Shown here: piece after piece, positions 8,035 to 16,957 of the stretch
How the letters are laid out: every line of letters begins with the position of its first letter
Numbering within the stretch: the stretch's first letter is position 1
Source: Methylophaga marina
GTDB lineage: Bacteria; Pseudomonadota; Gammaproteobacteria; Nitrosococcales; Methylophagaceae
Direction of reading: 5' to 3'
DNA length: 64,000 bases
Assembly (NCBI RefSeq): GCF_030296755.1
Contig: NZ_AP027741.1
Span: forward strand, 558,001-622,000
Position numbers and translations under genes: made by a program
Notes under the pieces: generated by a model
Told to the model about the DNA's origin: nothing
What the model saw: only the letters and a program-made list of their open reading frames with translations
Database searches by the model: none

Positions 8035-8970
8035 ATGCACCAGCGCACAATTGAAGAACTTCAGCAAGATCATGACTTTGTCACGATAAATCCACATGCT
8101 GAAAAACGCACACGCTATGTTCTTGCTCTCACGATCATCACCATGCTCGTGGAAATTATTGCAGGCACACTTTTTGGCTCTATGGCCTTACTAGCTGATG
8201 GCTGGCATATGGCCACACATGCCGTAGCCTTTCTCATTACCTTGTTTGCTTATTCTTACGCATCGAAAAACAAAACGAATGCTGCATTTGCTTTTGGTAC
8301 AGGAAAAGTCAGTGTATTGGGCGGCTTTGCCAGCGCTATTGCTCTAGGCGTCGTCGCTTTGATGATGTTAATAGAATCAGTAGAACGATTAGTCAATCCG
8401 CATCAAATCGAATTCAGTGCAGCAATCCTTGTCGCCATCATAGGTCTTATCGTTAACCTCATCAGCGCATTAATATTAAAAGATAACCACGCGCACAGTC
8501 ATAGCCACGCAAGTCATCACCATCACCACCATGATCACAATTTAAAAGCCGCTTATATGCACGTTTTAGCAGATGCGCTAACGTCCATTTTGGCCATCAT
8601 CGCGCTTATTGGTGCAATGCTTCTTAATTGGATGTGGCTGGATGCCTTAATGGGCATTGTCGGTGCTGTCATCATCAGTGTCTGGGCTGTTGGTTTAATC
8701 AAAGAGACCAGTCCGATATTACTGGATGGCAGCATTGAGCAGGGCTACAGTCAGGCTATTCAGGATCGTATAGAGAATGATGCGGACAATCATATTGTCG
8801 ATTTCCACATCTGGCATGTGAGTGCTGAGCATTTTGCTGCCATTATTTCTATTGCGACATCTGAGCCCAAACCCACTCAGCATTACAAATCACTACTGAA
8901 TGAATTTGATCGTTTGTCACACATTACGATTGAAGTGAATCAATATCATCAAAAAAGTGATGATCACTAA
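8035..8970 (+). CDS. dmeF: CDF-family divalent metal efflux transporter, DmeF-like
   Basis: 311-aa inner-membrane cation diffusion facilitator with about six membrane helices, exporting a divalent metal against protons. The N-terminal block AEIAGTLFGSMALLADGWHM-like region (here EIIAGTLFGSMALLADGWHM) carries the paired H/D metal site of the family and closely resembles DmeF, the Co/Ni exporter subgroup. A histidine-rich loop at about residues 152-169 (several HxH and a run of six His) lies between helices IV and V, and the C-terminal cytoplasmic domain is present. The Co/Ni assignment is by resemblance only; Zn is possible. There is no good ribosome-binding site before the ATG. No RcnR/DmeR repressor is adjacent. 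Confidence 0.8.
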   Translation: MHQRTIEELQQDHDFVTINPHAEKRTRYVLALTIITMLVEIIAGTLFGSMALLADGWHMATHAVAFLITLFAYSYASKNKTNAAFAFGTGKVSVLGGFASAIALGVVALMMLIESVERLVNPHQIEFSAAILVAIIGLIVNLISALILKDNHAHSHSHASHHHHHHDHNLKAAYMHVLADALTSILAIIALIGAMLLNWMWLDALMGIVGAVIISVWAVGLIKETSPILLDGSIEQGYSQAIQDRIENDADNHIVDFHIWHVSAEHFAAIISIATSEPKPTQHYKSLLNEFDRLSHITIEVNQYHQKSDDH

Positions 8971-9084
8971 CCGCTGATTTGCGGTACTTTTCCACAAAAA
9001 AAGCAGTATGTTCCTCGTTTTTTGAATTGGCGGTATGAATACTGCATCAGGCTATCTATCACCCGTTAATGACAGCCGAGAGAT

Positions 9085-10863
9085 ATGGATATGCTGAACA
9101 TCGACATCAGCGACTTTCTTCAAAAACATAGATTACCTGATAGTTATCAGACGCTTGCAGAACAATGGTATTTACCTGTTCTTGAAGAAATATCGATGCA
9201 CCATAAAAGTGCAAAAAGGACGATCACTGTAGGTATTAATGGTGCACAAGGTTCAGGAAAAAGTACGCTGGCCCAACTTGCTGTTTATATTCTTAGAGAA
9301 CACTACTCACTCAATGTAGTGTCTTTATCACTAGATGATTTTTATTTCACTCGTCAAGAAAGAATACAGCTAGGCCAGGGTATTCATCCTCTACTAACCA
9401 CTCGTGGTGTACCAGGCACACATGATATTGCTCTTGCTAGAAAAACAATCAGTCAGCTCATAAACCAACAATTTCCAGTCAACATTCCTCGTTTTAATAA
9501 AGCAGAAGACGACCGGGCCCCTGCTGAGTCAGAAGAAATCATTACTCAAGCTGTTGATGTCGTCATCTTTGAAGGTTGGTGCCTGGGAGCCGAAGCACAG
9601 GATGATCGTCTACTTAAAGCGCCCATTAATGATTTGGAAGAGTTCGAAGATGACTCACAAGTCTGGCGACGTTATGTGAATGAGCAATTAGCCAGGTTTT
9701 ACCCAAAACTGTTTGAACTGATTGATATCTGGATCATGCTCAAAGCGCCTTCTTTTGACTGTGTCTATCAGTGGCGGCTTGAGCAAGAAAACAAATTGAA
9801 ATCAAGCTTGTCTGAGCAGCAGACAAGCACACAAATTATGGATGAGAAAGCGGTCGGACGCTTTATCAAATATTATCAACGTATTACCGAAAATACACTC
9901 AACACGTTGCCAAACAAAGTGAACTATTTATTCGAACTTGATGAAAATCGCCAAATCACCCAACTCACTCAACCGCTACCAACCAAACTAAGCAGCAATG
10001 CGCCCCATCAATGGTTGGTGTTTACCGATATGGATGGCACTCTGCTTGATCATCATAATTATCACTTTGATGAAGCCATACCGACACTCGCAGCACTTGA
10101 GCAGAATCAGATTCCCGTTATACCTGTTACCAGTAAAACAGCGGCTGAAGTGGAGCTCATAAGAGATAGTCTTGGCAACCATCACCCTTTTATTGTGGAG
10201 AATGGTGCGGCTGTCTATATTCCAGAAGGTTACTTTGACCAGCAACCAGAAGATACTGAAAAACGAGGGAAATATTGGGTTAAAAGTTTTGTTCAGCCTC
10301 GACAACATTGGCAGTCATTGATTGACCAGGTTCGTCCTGCTTATCAGCATGAATTTAAAACATTCGCTGATGCAGGTATTGATGGCATTATTGCGATGAC
10401 AGGTCTGAATGTCCATGCAGCTGCTTGTGCTGCAAGACGCGAGTTTGGCGAACCTGTGTCATGGCATGGCAACGGCAATCTCAAACACCAGTTTATAACT
10501 GAGCTGACAGCACTTGGTGCCAATATTCTTGAAGGCGGACGGTTTATCCATGTTTCGGGCCAATGTGATAAAGGTCAGGCCCTCGCCTGGTTAACCGCGG
10601 TTTACCAACAAACCCAACCACAGCAAATTATTCAGACACTGGGAATAGGTGACAGTCAAAATGATAAAGCGATGCTAGAGCAAGCCGATTACGCTTTGCT
10701 TATTCGCTCACCTGTTCATGGTCTACCAGACATAGATAGAACAGATAACTTAACTGTGTCCACTTTTTTCGGCCCTAAAGGTTGGGCTGAAGGTGTCACT
10801 CAAATCATCGATGCAAAGCAGCATTCCGATTCATTTAACTTACCCCGAGGCAATCATGGCTGA
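9085..10863 (+). CDS. Fusion of a D-glycerate 3-kinase-like domain and a glucosyl/mannosyl-3-phosphoglycerate phosphatase
   Basis: 592 aa in two domains. Residues ~1-300 form a P-loop kinase: Walker A GINGAQGSGKST at 50-61, then LSLDDFYFTRQER and the HPLLTTRGVPGTHD signature of the plant/fungal GLYK-type D-glycerate 3-kinase family. From ~310 it is a HAD-IIB phosphatase with motif I DMDGT at 315-319, NGAAVYIPEGY, and the acidic motif GDSQND near 522-527, as in mannosyl-3-phosphoglycerate phosphatases (MpgP/YedP). By family, one half makes 3-phosphoglycerate from glycerate and ATP, and the other dephosphorylates glucosyl-3-phosphoglycerate to glucosylglycerate. The 3' end overlaps gpgS by 8 nt. 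Order and overlap tie it to glucosylglycerate metabolism; the joining of these two activities is unusual. The 114-bp upstream gap has an inverted repeat GCAGTAT (9003-9009) / ATACTGC (9039-9045) of unknown use. Confidence 0.85.
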   Translation: MDMLNIDISDFLQKHRLPDSYQTLAEQWYLPVLEEISMHHKSAKRTITVGINGAQGSGKSTLAQLAVYILREHYSLNVVSLSLDDFYFTRQERIQLGQGIHPLLTTRGVPGTHDIALARKTISQLINQQFPVNIPRFNKAEDDRAPAESEEIITQAVDVVIFEGWCLGAEAQDDRLLKAPINDLEEFEDDSQVWRRYVNEQLARFYPKLFELIDIWIMLKAPSFDCVYQWRLEQENKLKSSLSEQQTSTQIMDEKAVGRFIKYYQRITENTLNTLPNKVNYLFELDENRQITQLTQPLPTKLSSNAPHQWLVFTDMDGTLLDHHNYHFDEAIPTLAALEQNQIPVIPVTSKTAAEVELIRDSLGNHHPFIVENGAAVYIPEGYFDQQPEDTEKRGKYWVKSFVQPRQHWQSLIDQVRPAYQHEFKTFADAGIDGIIAMTGLNVHAAACAARREFGEPVSWHGNGNLKHQFITELTALGANILEGGRFIHVSGQCDKGQALAWLTAVYQQTQPQQIIQTLGIGDSQNDKAMLEQADYALLIRSPVHGLPDIDRTDNLTVSTFFGPKGWAEGVTQIIDAKQHSDSFNLPRGNHG

Positions 10864-12079
10864 TTTTCACCAGAATGGGATTATTACTACTCTTCATAAC
10901 TTAACAGATCGCCACTTAGCTGATCTTGAAAGCGATCTTGTTCAATTTAGCAAACAAAGGCCTATGGGATTACTGCTCCCTTCCCTTTTTTCAGAGCTCG
11001 AAGGTGAGGCGCTCCCTAATATTATTCAGCAGCTTAAAACGGTTCCTTACTTATCTGAAATTGTTATTGGTCTGGATCGCGCGGATGAAGACCAATATCG
11101 TCATGCCATTAACTTCTTTTCGGCCTTGCCACAGCACCATCGTATTTTATGGAATGATGGGCCGAGACTCACCGCGATTGACGAAGAACTGCAATCGCTG
11201 GGGCTCGCGCCAAAAGAAAAAGGTAAAGGTCGTAATGTCTGGTATTGCACGGGGTATATCATTGCCTCTGGAAAAGCGGAATCAATTGCCCTGCATGATT
11301 GCGACATAGTGACTTACACCAGTGATTTACTCGCACGCTTAATCTACCCTGTCGCTAACCCGATGTTTAATTATGAGTTTTGTAAAGGTTATTACGCTCG
11401 CGTGGCCAGTGGAAAGCTAAATGGCCGTGTGAATCGTTTACTCGTCACGCCGCTTATCCGCGCACTGAAGATGGTCGTCGGTAACCAGCCTTATCTGGAA
11501 TATATGGATAGCTTCCGATACCCGCTGGCCGGTGAGTTTTCATTCAGACGCGATGTATTATCTGATATTCGTATCCCGAGTGACTGGGGTCTGGAAATAG
11601 GTGTGTTATCAGAAATGCATCGTAACTATGCCAATAATCGACTCTGTCAGGTGGATGTAGCCCAAGTTTATGATCATAAGCATCAAGAATTATCACCGGA
11701 CGATCAGCAGGCCGGTTTATCCAAAATGTCGATCGACATTGCCAAATCGCTATTTAGAAAACTAGCCACGAAAGGTACGGTATTCACGCCTGAATCATTC
11801 CGAACGCTAAAAGCGACTTATTACCGTATCGCACTCGACTTTGTGGAAACCTACCACAATGATGCAGTGATGAACGGCCTGCATTTCGACATTCATCAGG
11901 AAGAAGAGTCTGTTGAAATGTTTGCTAAAAACATCATGGATGCAGGTCAAATGTTCCTGGAGAATCCGATGGAAGTCCCCTTCACGCCAAGCTGGAGCCG
12001 AGTACAGAGTGCACTGCCAGATATTTTTGAACGAATTTATGATGCTGTTGAAGCTGACTATCAGGATTTTTCTGCATAA
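10856..12079 (+). CDS. gpgS: Glucosyl-3-phosphoglycerate synthase
   Basis: 407-aa retaining glycosyltransferase (GT81 family) that joins glucose from an NDP-glucose to 3-phosphoglycerate. The ATG at 10856 is chosen over an in-frame ATG at 10793 because GAGG sits six bases upstream and the protein then begins MADFHQNG near the family start. Key motifs are LLPSLFSELEGEALPNI, KGKGRNVWYCTGY, the metal-binding DCD at 148-150 and the acceptor region PLAGEFSFRRDV followed by DWGLEIGVLSE. It overlaps the upstream phosphatase fusion and is 12 nt before the phosphorylase, so the three are one operon. GpgS is preferred over a mannosyl enzyme because of sequence resemblance and because galU follows. Confidence 0.92.
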   Translation: MADFHQNGIITTLHNLTDRHLADLESDLVQFSKQRPMGLLLPSLFSELEGEALPNIIQQLKTVPYLSEIVIGLDRADEDQYRHAINFFSALPQHHRILWNDGPRLTAIDEELQSLGLAPKEKGKGRNVWYCTGYIIASGKAESIALHDCDIVTYTSDLLARLIYPVANPMFNYEFCKGYYARVASGKLNGRVNRLLVTPLIRALKMVVGNQPYLEYMDSFRYPLAGEFSFRRDVLSDIRIPSDWGLEIGVLSEMHRNYANNRLCQVDVAQVYDHKHQELSPDDQQAGLSKMSIDIAKSLFRKLATKGTVFTPESFRTLKATYYRIALDFVETYHNDAVMNGLHFDIHQEEESVEMFAKNIMDAGQMFLENPMEVPFTPSWSRVQSALPDIFERIYDAVEADYQDFSA

Positions 12080-12091
12080 GGGATACCAAAA

Positions 12092-13846
12092 ATGACACCC
12101 AATGATGAGCAACTTCAACGATTGAAAGAGACAGTTCTCCATCATCTCAACGCTATTTATTCTGAGACCTCTACTGATTTTTCGCTAGGCACCTTATGCG
12201 ATGACATTATCCGCATCATGCGGTTAGATCAGGATTTCAAAGAAAGCATTGCGCATAAAAATAACTGGGATCAAACGGATATTGTTCTTATTACCTACGG
12301 TAATAGTGTAAAAAAAGAAGGTGAAGCACCTTTAAAAACGCTGTATCGTTTTCTTAATAATGAAATCAGTGGTTATATAAATGGCGTGCATATCTTGCCA
12401 TTTTTCCCATATTGCTCAGATGATGGCTTTGCCGTCATGGATTATTATGAAGTTAATAAAGCATTGGGAGATTGGGAGGACATTGAAGCCATTGCCAGTG
12501 ATTATCGTCTGATGGCTGATCTTGTTATCAATCATGGTTCCAGCAGCGGCACTTGGTTTAAGAACTTTATTAAAGGTGATGGTCCAGGTCATGACTATTT
12601 TTTCACCACGTCACCAAGCACGCCCATCAGTCAGGTAGTCAGACCGAGAACCAGCCCCTTGCTCCGTGAAACAGAAACTCATGATGGCACTCAATATGTC
12701 TGGTGCACTTTCAGTCATACTCAGGTGGATTTTGATTTCCGTAACCCTGAAGTGTTAAAAGAATTTATTAATATCGTTCGCTTTTATCTGGATAAAGGAG
12801 TGCATATTTTCCGGCTGGATGCGGTGGCTTTCTTGTGGAAAAAAATCGGCACAAACTGCCTCAATCTTCCAGAAACACACGAAGTAGTCAGGTTGATGCG
12901 AAGTTTGATTCAACACGTGGATCCAAATGCCATCATTATCACTGAAACCAATATCCCAAACAGAGAAAACCTGAGTTATTTTGGTAATGCTAATGAAGCT
13001 CACTGTATCTACAATTTTTCGCTGCCGCCTCTTTTGGTCAATACGCTAGTCACAGGAGACTGTTTTTATTTAAAACAGTGGTTGATGAGCATGCCGCCAG
13101 CACAACATGGGACAGCATACTTTAACTTTATTGCTTCGCATGACGGCATAGGCCTGAGGCCGGCTGAAGGCTTATTAAGTGAAGCTGAGATTGCTTCTTT
13201 AATCAGTACTATGCAGCAATTTGGTGGGCGTATTTCCTGGCGGGAAGGCGAAAATGGTGTGAAAAAACCTTATGAAATCAATATCTCACTGTTTGATGCA
13301 CTTCAAGGCACAACATCGGGTAAAGATGAGTGGAATATTGACCGTTTTATCTGTGCTCACGCCATCATGCTGGCTTTAGAAGGTATTCCTGGCATTTATA
13401 TTCATAGCTTGCTCGCTACCAGTAATGATTTAGAAAAGCTGGAACACACGGAACAAAACCGTTCGATTAATCGTCATGAATGGGATGAAGCTTCCTTGAT
13501 GAGCGAATTATCAACGCCATCATCTCAACATGCACAAGTTTCAGAATTACTTAAGAAGCTGATACATCTAAGAAAACAACAGCGGGCTTTTCATCCGAAT
13601 GCCACTCAGTTTACACTGCACCTTGGTGAAAAACTGTTTGGGTTTTGGCGACAAAGTATGGACAGAAGACAAAGTATCTTCTGCATTTACAATATAAGCG
13701 ATACCGAACAACCACTTCGTATTGCCAACCTCAATCTGGTTGTTACAGACCGATGGTGGGACCTGATAAGTGGTGTTATTCTAGATGGTTCATCTGACAT
13801 GATTACAGTTGCGCCATACCAAGTACTATGGATTACAAATGGCTAA
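12092..13846 (+). CDS. GH13 glycoside phosphorylase, probably glucosylglycerate phosphorylase
   Basis: 584-aa cytoplasmic alpha-amylase-fold enzyme of the sucrose phosphorylase group (GH13_18). The nucleophile is Asp243 in [15 protein letters not shown], the acid/base Glu285 in IITETNIPN, and the third acid lies in [15 protein letters not shown]. The N-terminal block [21 protein letters not shown] is family-typical. GH13_18 members split glucosides with phosphate to glucose-1-phosphate. Sucrose, sucrose-6-phosphate and glucosylglycerate phosphorylases all belong here. The operon (gpgS, phosphatase, glycerate kinase, galU) argues for glucosylglycerate, giving glucose-1-phosphate and glycerate. 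Sucrose phosphorylase remains the alternative. Confidence 0.85.
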   Translation: MTPNDEQLQRLKETVLHHLNAIYSETSTDFSLGTLCDDIIRIMRLDQDFKESIAHKNNWDQTDIVLITYGNSVKKEGEAPLKTLYRFLNNEISGYINGVHILPFFPYCSDDGFAVMDYYEVNKALGDWEDIEAIASDYRLMADLVINHGSSSGTWFKNFIKGDGPGHDYFFTTSPSTPISQVVRPRTSPLLRETETHDGTQYVWCTFSHTQVDFDFRNPEVLKEFINIVRFYLDKGVHIFRLDAVAFLWKKIGTNCLNLPETHEVVRLMRSLIQHVDPNAIIITETNIPNRENLSYFGNANEAHCIYNFSLPPLLVNTLVTGDCFYLKQWLMSMPPAQHGTAYFNFIASHDGIGLRPAEGLLSEAEIASLISTMQQFGGRISWREGENGVKKPYEINISLFDALQGTTSGKDEWNIDRFICAHAIMLALEGIPGIYIHSLLATSNDLEKLEHTEQNRSINRHEWDEASLMSELSTPSSQHAQVSELLKKLIHLRKQQRAFHPNATQFTLHLGEKLFGFWRQSMDRRQSIFCIYNISDTEQPLRIANLNLVVTDRWWDLISGVILDGSSDMITVAPYQVLWITNG

Positions 13847-13903
13847 GGTATTGTCATCAGACTTTCATACCATTTAGCTAAGCTATATAAAAAATAAGGA
13901 TTA

Positions 13904-14761
13904 ATGAATGCAATCAGTAAAAAAATTCGTAAATGTCTTTTCCCTGTAGCTGGTTATGGCACACGATTCCTGCCAGCCACCAAAGCCATGCCTAAAGAGA
14001 TGTTACCTGTCGTTAACAAGCCTCTTATTCAATATGGTGTCGAAGAAGCCATTGAGGCTGGCGTCACTGAAGTAGGTTTCATCACTGGTCGAGGTAAACG
14101 TGCAATTGCTGATCATTTCGACACCAGTTACGAATTAGAACACCAAATCCGTGGTACGAGTAAAGAGAAACACCTGGAAGATATTCGTGAAGTGATGGAT
14201 ACCTGTAACTTCATCTTTATGAGACAACGTGAAATGCTCGGTTTGGGTCATGCGATTCTAACTGGTCAACCTATTATCGGTGACGAACCATTTGCCGTTA
14301 TCCTGGCTGACGACTTGTGCGCTCGTACAGATGAAGATGTAAGCAAACGTGCATTAGGCCAATTGGTTGAAGTCTACGAAAAATATAACTGTAGTGTTAT
14401 TGCTATTGAAGAAGTACCCGGCGATAACATCAGCAGCTACGGTGTCATCTCTGGCCGTGAAATCGAAGATGGTCTATTTGAAGTCGATGACATGGTAGAA
14501 AAACCAAAACCTGAAGATGCGCCAAGTCAGCTAGGTATTATTGGTCGTTACGTATTAACGCCTGATATCTTTGAATACATTGAAAAAACAGCGCCTGGTG
14601 CCAATGGTGAAGTACAAATCACTGATGCTATCCGTACTCTGGCAAAAGAAAAACGCGTTTTGGCACTCAAATTTAAAGGTCACCGTTTTGACTGCGGTAG
14701 TATTGATGGCTTTGTTGAAGCGACCAACTACTACTACCAGCGTGATCATGCTAAAAAGTAA
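13904..14761 (+). CDS. galU: UTP-glucose-1-phosphate uridylyltransferase
   Basis: 285-aa enzyme making UDP-glucose from glucose-1-phosphate and UTP. The nucleotide-binding loop is LFPVAGYGTRFLPATKAMPKEM with the MLPVVNKPLIQY block after it; VILADDL holds the metal-binding Asp and VEKPKPEDAPS is also conserved. AAGGA precedes the ATG. It lies 57 nt behind the phosphorylase gene with no terminator between, so it is probably co-transcribed, recycling glucose-1-phosphate into the donor pool. A strong hairpin terminator follows. Confidence 0.96.
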   Translation: MNAISKKIRKCLFPVAGYGTRFLPATKAMPKEMLPVVNKPLIQYGVEEAIEAGVTEVGFITGRGKRAIADHFDTSYELEHQIRGTSKEKHLEDIREVMDTCNFIFMRQREMLGLGHAILTGQPIIGDEPFAVILADDLCARTDEDVSKRALGQLVEVYEKYNCSVIAIEEVPGDNISSYGVISGREIEDGLFEVDDMVEKPKPEDAPSQLGIIGRYVLTPDIFEYIEKTAPGANGEVQITDAIRTLAKEKRVLALKFKGHRFDCGSIDGFVEATNYYYQRDHAKK

Positions 14762-14778
14762 ACACTGATTCGCTCTTC

Positions 14779-14807
14779 AAAAAGCCGGCTTCCCCGCCGG
14801 CTTTTTT
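14779..14807. terminator. Bidirectional intrinsic terminator after galU
   Basis: Arms 14779-14789 and 14796-14806 form an 11-bp stem (AAAAAGCCGGC) around a 6-nt loop, with T and A tracts on either side. It ends the glucosylglycerate operon rightward; the polymerase gene's stop codon (14806-14808) overlaps its edge. Confidence 0.9.
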
Positions 14808-16038
14808 ATATGGTTTTTCGATGTCCTTTGGGTTTCCAGGCGGGTGCAATAACATTGGGCATAGTAGACTTCTGTAAAAGTCTGGCAGGCGCCAAAGTCA
14901 GCTCACCATACCGGTAATTGACTTTATCAACGGTCTGGTTGATATGTTCTCTTTGTATATCAGGTTGCTCGAATAAATCTAATTGTTTTCCTTGTTGAGG
15001 TGATAAGGCTGTCACCTGTACCTGCCAAACACCTTGTCCCGCCCAATAAAAATCAACAAACGCTTTACATAACTGATAAATGACGTGTCCATCATCGGTA
15101 TAGATACCTGCATGGGCTTTGGTTTTAAGCCATCCGCGCTCTGTTTTTAAACCAATAAAAAAACACTCAGCCTGATAATGAAAACAACGCATCCTGGCTG
15201 CCACTTTCTCTGCCATATGCTGTAAATAGATCAAGACCGTATTTTTTTGATGGGTGCCAGGCGGGAGTACCTTGCCATGACCAATGGTTTTAGGTGCTTT
15301 CACATTAAACGTCAGGCGCTCCGGATCTTGTCCTTGTGCCATGAGCCATATACGCCGACCTAAATGACCAAACCGTTTTGATAACAGGCTCATCGGTATG
15401 TTTTTCATTTCACCACAGCGTTCCACTCCATAATGCGCTAAAAAACGACCAATCCCCTTATTAATCCCACTCAGCGCCGTGACAGGTTCGGGAGCCAGCA
15501 CGTCAGCAGCCTCTTCCGGATGAATCACGGTCATGCCATCAGGCTTTTCCTTTTTGGCAGCGAATTTAGCTGTAGTTTTGTCTCCACTCACTCCAACAGA
15601 ACAGCGTAAACCTGAAACCTGCCAGACTCTTCTCTTAATGAGATAAGCAATATTCATTGCGCCTTTGTATAAAGTCTGACAACGCGTCAAATCCAAAAAA
15701 GCTTCGTCTACGCTGAACACTTCCACATCCGGCGTAATGTCGATTAAGCCTTCCATGATGCGTGTTGATAACTCAGCATAGCGATATGGCCGTGAAGGCG
15801 CATGGATCAGGCCAGGACATAACTGTCTGGCCTGTTTCAAACGCATTCCGGTATGTACGCCAAATGCTCTGGCTTCATAGGAACAGGTAATAATCGTCGT
15901 TCCCTGAAGACCATTGGTTACGGCTACCGGCTTTTTGAACCAATCAGCATTATCCATCTGCTCTACTTGGGCAAAAAAACAATCCATATCCACTAAGGCG
16001 ATCATGCGTGGCCATGGTGATAAGGCATCAATAGTCAT
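14806..16038 (-). CDS. Y-family (DinB-like) translesion DNA polymerase
   Basis: 410-aa error-prone polymerase. Catalytic acids are intact: ALVDMDCFFAQVEQ at the N-terminus and the SVDEAFLDL motif near residue 105. This separates it from the inactive ImuB branch. The middle has the two HhH-type elements and the little-finger domain, and QLDLF at about 352-356 is a canonical beta-clamp binding motif. It is 3 nt after the lexA-like gene on the same strand, so both are one damage-inducible unit. The family bypasses lesions with low fidelity. It is longer than E. coli Pol IV (351 aa), mainly through the tail beyond the clamp motif. Confidence 0.9.
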   Translation of the reverse strand: MTIDALSPWPRMIALVDMDCFFAQVEQMDNADWFKKPVAVTNGLQGTTIITCSYEARAFGVHTGMRLKQARQLCPGLIHAPSRPYRYAELSTRIMEGLIDITPDVEVFSVDEAFLDLTRCQTLYKGAMNIAYLIKRRVWQVSGLRCSVGVSGDKTTAKFAAKKEKPDGMTVIHPEEAADVLAPEPVTALSGINKGIGRFLAHYGVERCGEMKNIPMSLLSKRFGHLGRRIWLMAQGQDPERLTFNVKAPKTIGHGKVLPPGTHQKNTVLIYLQHMAEKVAARMRCFHYQAECFFIGLKTERGWLKTKAHAGIYTDDGHVIYQLCKAFVDFYWAGQGVWQVQVTALSPQQGKQLDLFEQPDIQREHINQTVDKVNYRYGELTLAPARLLQKSTMPNVIAPAWKPKGHRKTI

Positions 16039-16041
16039 TAT

Positions 16042-16653
16042 TTAAGGATAGGTACGTAACTGACCGACCACTACACCTTGGACCCGTACACGACTGGCAG
16101 GCAAGGTGACAGGTTCATAATTAGCATTAGCAGGCATTAATGTCACGGTGCCATCGTTATTAATTAACAGCGTTTTCAGGGTGGCATCAAACCCATCCAC
16201 CAAAGCAACAACAATATCGCCATGACGTGCTGTTGGCTGGGATTGCACCACGACATAATCGCCCGACATAATGGCCTTATCAATCATCGAGTCACCGTTT
16301 ACTTTCAGTACAAACCGTCCCTTTCCAGTAAACATATCGCTCAAATCAATTTCAGACTCATCAGCAATGGCTTCCACTAAGCGGCCAGCGGCGATTTTTC
16401 CTTTTACTGGCAAAGTGACGGATGTCAGCGGAGCAGGGTCAGGCTGCTCGGTTAAGTGCAGTCCTCGTGTTCTTCCGACATGTCGCTCTAGAAGTCCGGC
16501 ATCCACCAATGCCTGGATATAACGATGGGTTGTGCCTTGAGACTTTATCCCTAAGCCCTTGGCAATCTCAGAAACCAGCGGTGAACGTCCCTGTTCATCT
16601 ATGTATTGACGAATAAAATTCAATGTATCTTGTTCACGTTCGGTCAGCATCAT
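16042..16653 (-). CDS. lexA: LexA-family SOS repressor (LexA2-like)
   Basis: 203-aa transcription repressor. The N-terminal winged helix (residues ~1-65) is followed by the self-cleavage site AAG in GKIAAGRL and the S24 peptidase domain with Ser in VNGDSM and the Lys in DATLKTL. The recognition-helix segment SQGTTHRYIQAL differs from the SPNAAEEHLKAL of E. coli LexA, suggesting a different operator. No CTGT-N8-ACAG box is seen upstream; instead two 16-bp tandem repeats lie directly before the gene. Located upstream of a Y-family polymerase, as with LexA2-type repressors that control mutagenesis cassettes. Whether the genome has another LexA cannot be seen. Confidence 0.88.
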   Translation of the reverse strand: MMLTEREQDTLNFIRQYIDEQGRSPLVSEIAKGLGIKSQGTTHRYIQALVDAGLLERHVGRTRGLHLTEQPDPAPLTSVTLPVKGKIAAGRLVEAIADESEIDLSDMFTGKGRFVLKVNGDSMIDKAIMSGDYVVVQSQPTARHGDIVVALVDGFDATLKTLLINNDGTVTLMPANANYEPVTLPASRVRVQGVVVGQLRTYP

Positions 16654-16664
16654 CTCTTCCTTTT

Positions 16665-16696
16665 AGAGAAAATATTGAGAAGAGAAAATATAGAGA
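16665..16696 (-). promoter_or_regulatory. Tandem 16-bp direct repeat before lexA, candidate operator
   Basis: 16665-16680 and 16681-16696 are two abutting 16-mers (AGAGAAAATATTGAGA and AGAGAAAATATAGAGA) that differ at one base. They end 12 bp before the lexA-like start codon at 16653, in the promoter/ribosome-binding region. Repetition in this place suggests autoregulation, but AT-rich promoter sequence could also look like this. Confidence 0.45.
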
Positions 16697-16957
16697 ATTT
16701 ATTCCATTTCAGCAAGTATTATTTTTAATCATATCCACATGAACAAGGCGAGCTTATATCTTTGTTATTAAAGGAGTAAATTCAAGGGATAACTAGACTT
16801 AATGCCGTGTTTCAGCGATAATTGTCGCCTTTTCAAGCCTTTCCCATCGAAGGCTTACCTCTCATGACTCAGTCAAAATCAAAATAAATTACTGCTAGCA
16901 CCTTGCTATGCATGGTGTGTATGAGTCATAGCTCGGTTTGGTTTATAAAGGGATCCT
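16697..16957. other. Intergenic region between divergent lexA and sulP
   Basis: I see no supported gene here. An AAAGGAG at 16770 region is not followed by a usable start. AAGGGATCC directly before the sulP ATG is its ribosome-binding site. Confidence 0.5.

Noticed and set aside
9003-9045. Inverted repeat GCAGTAT / ATACTGC before the kinase-phosphatase gene
   Set aside because: Seven-bp arms with a 29-nt spacer are weak evidence for either an operator or a structure; mentioned in the gene entry only.
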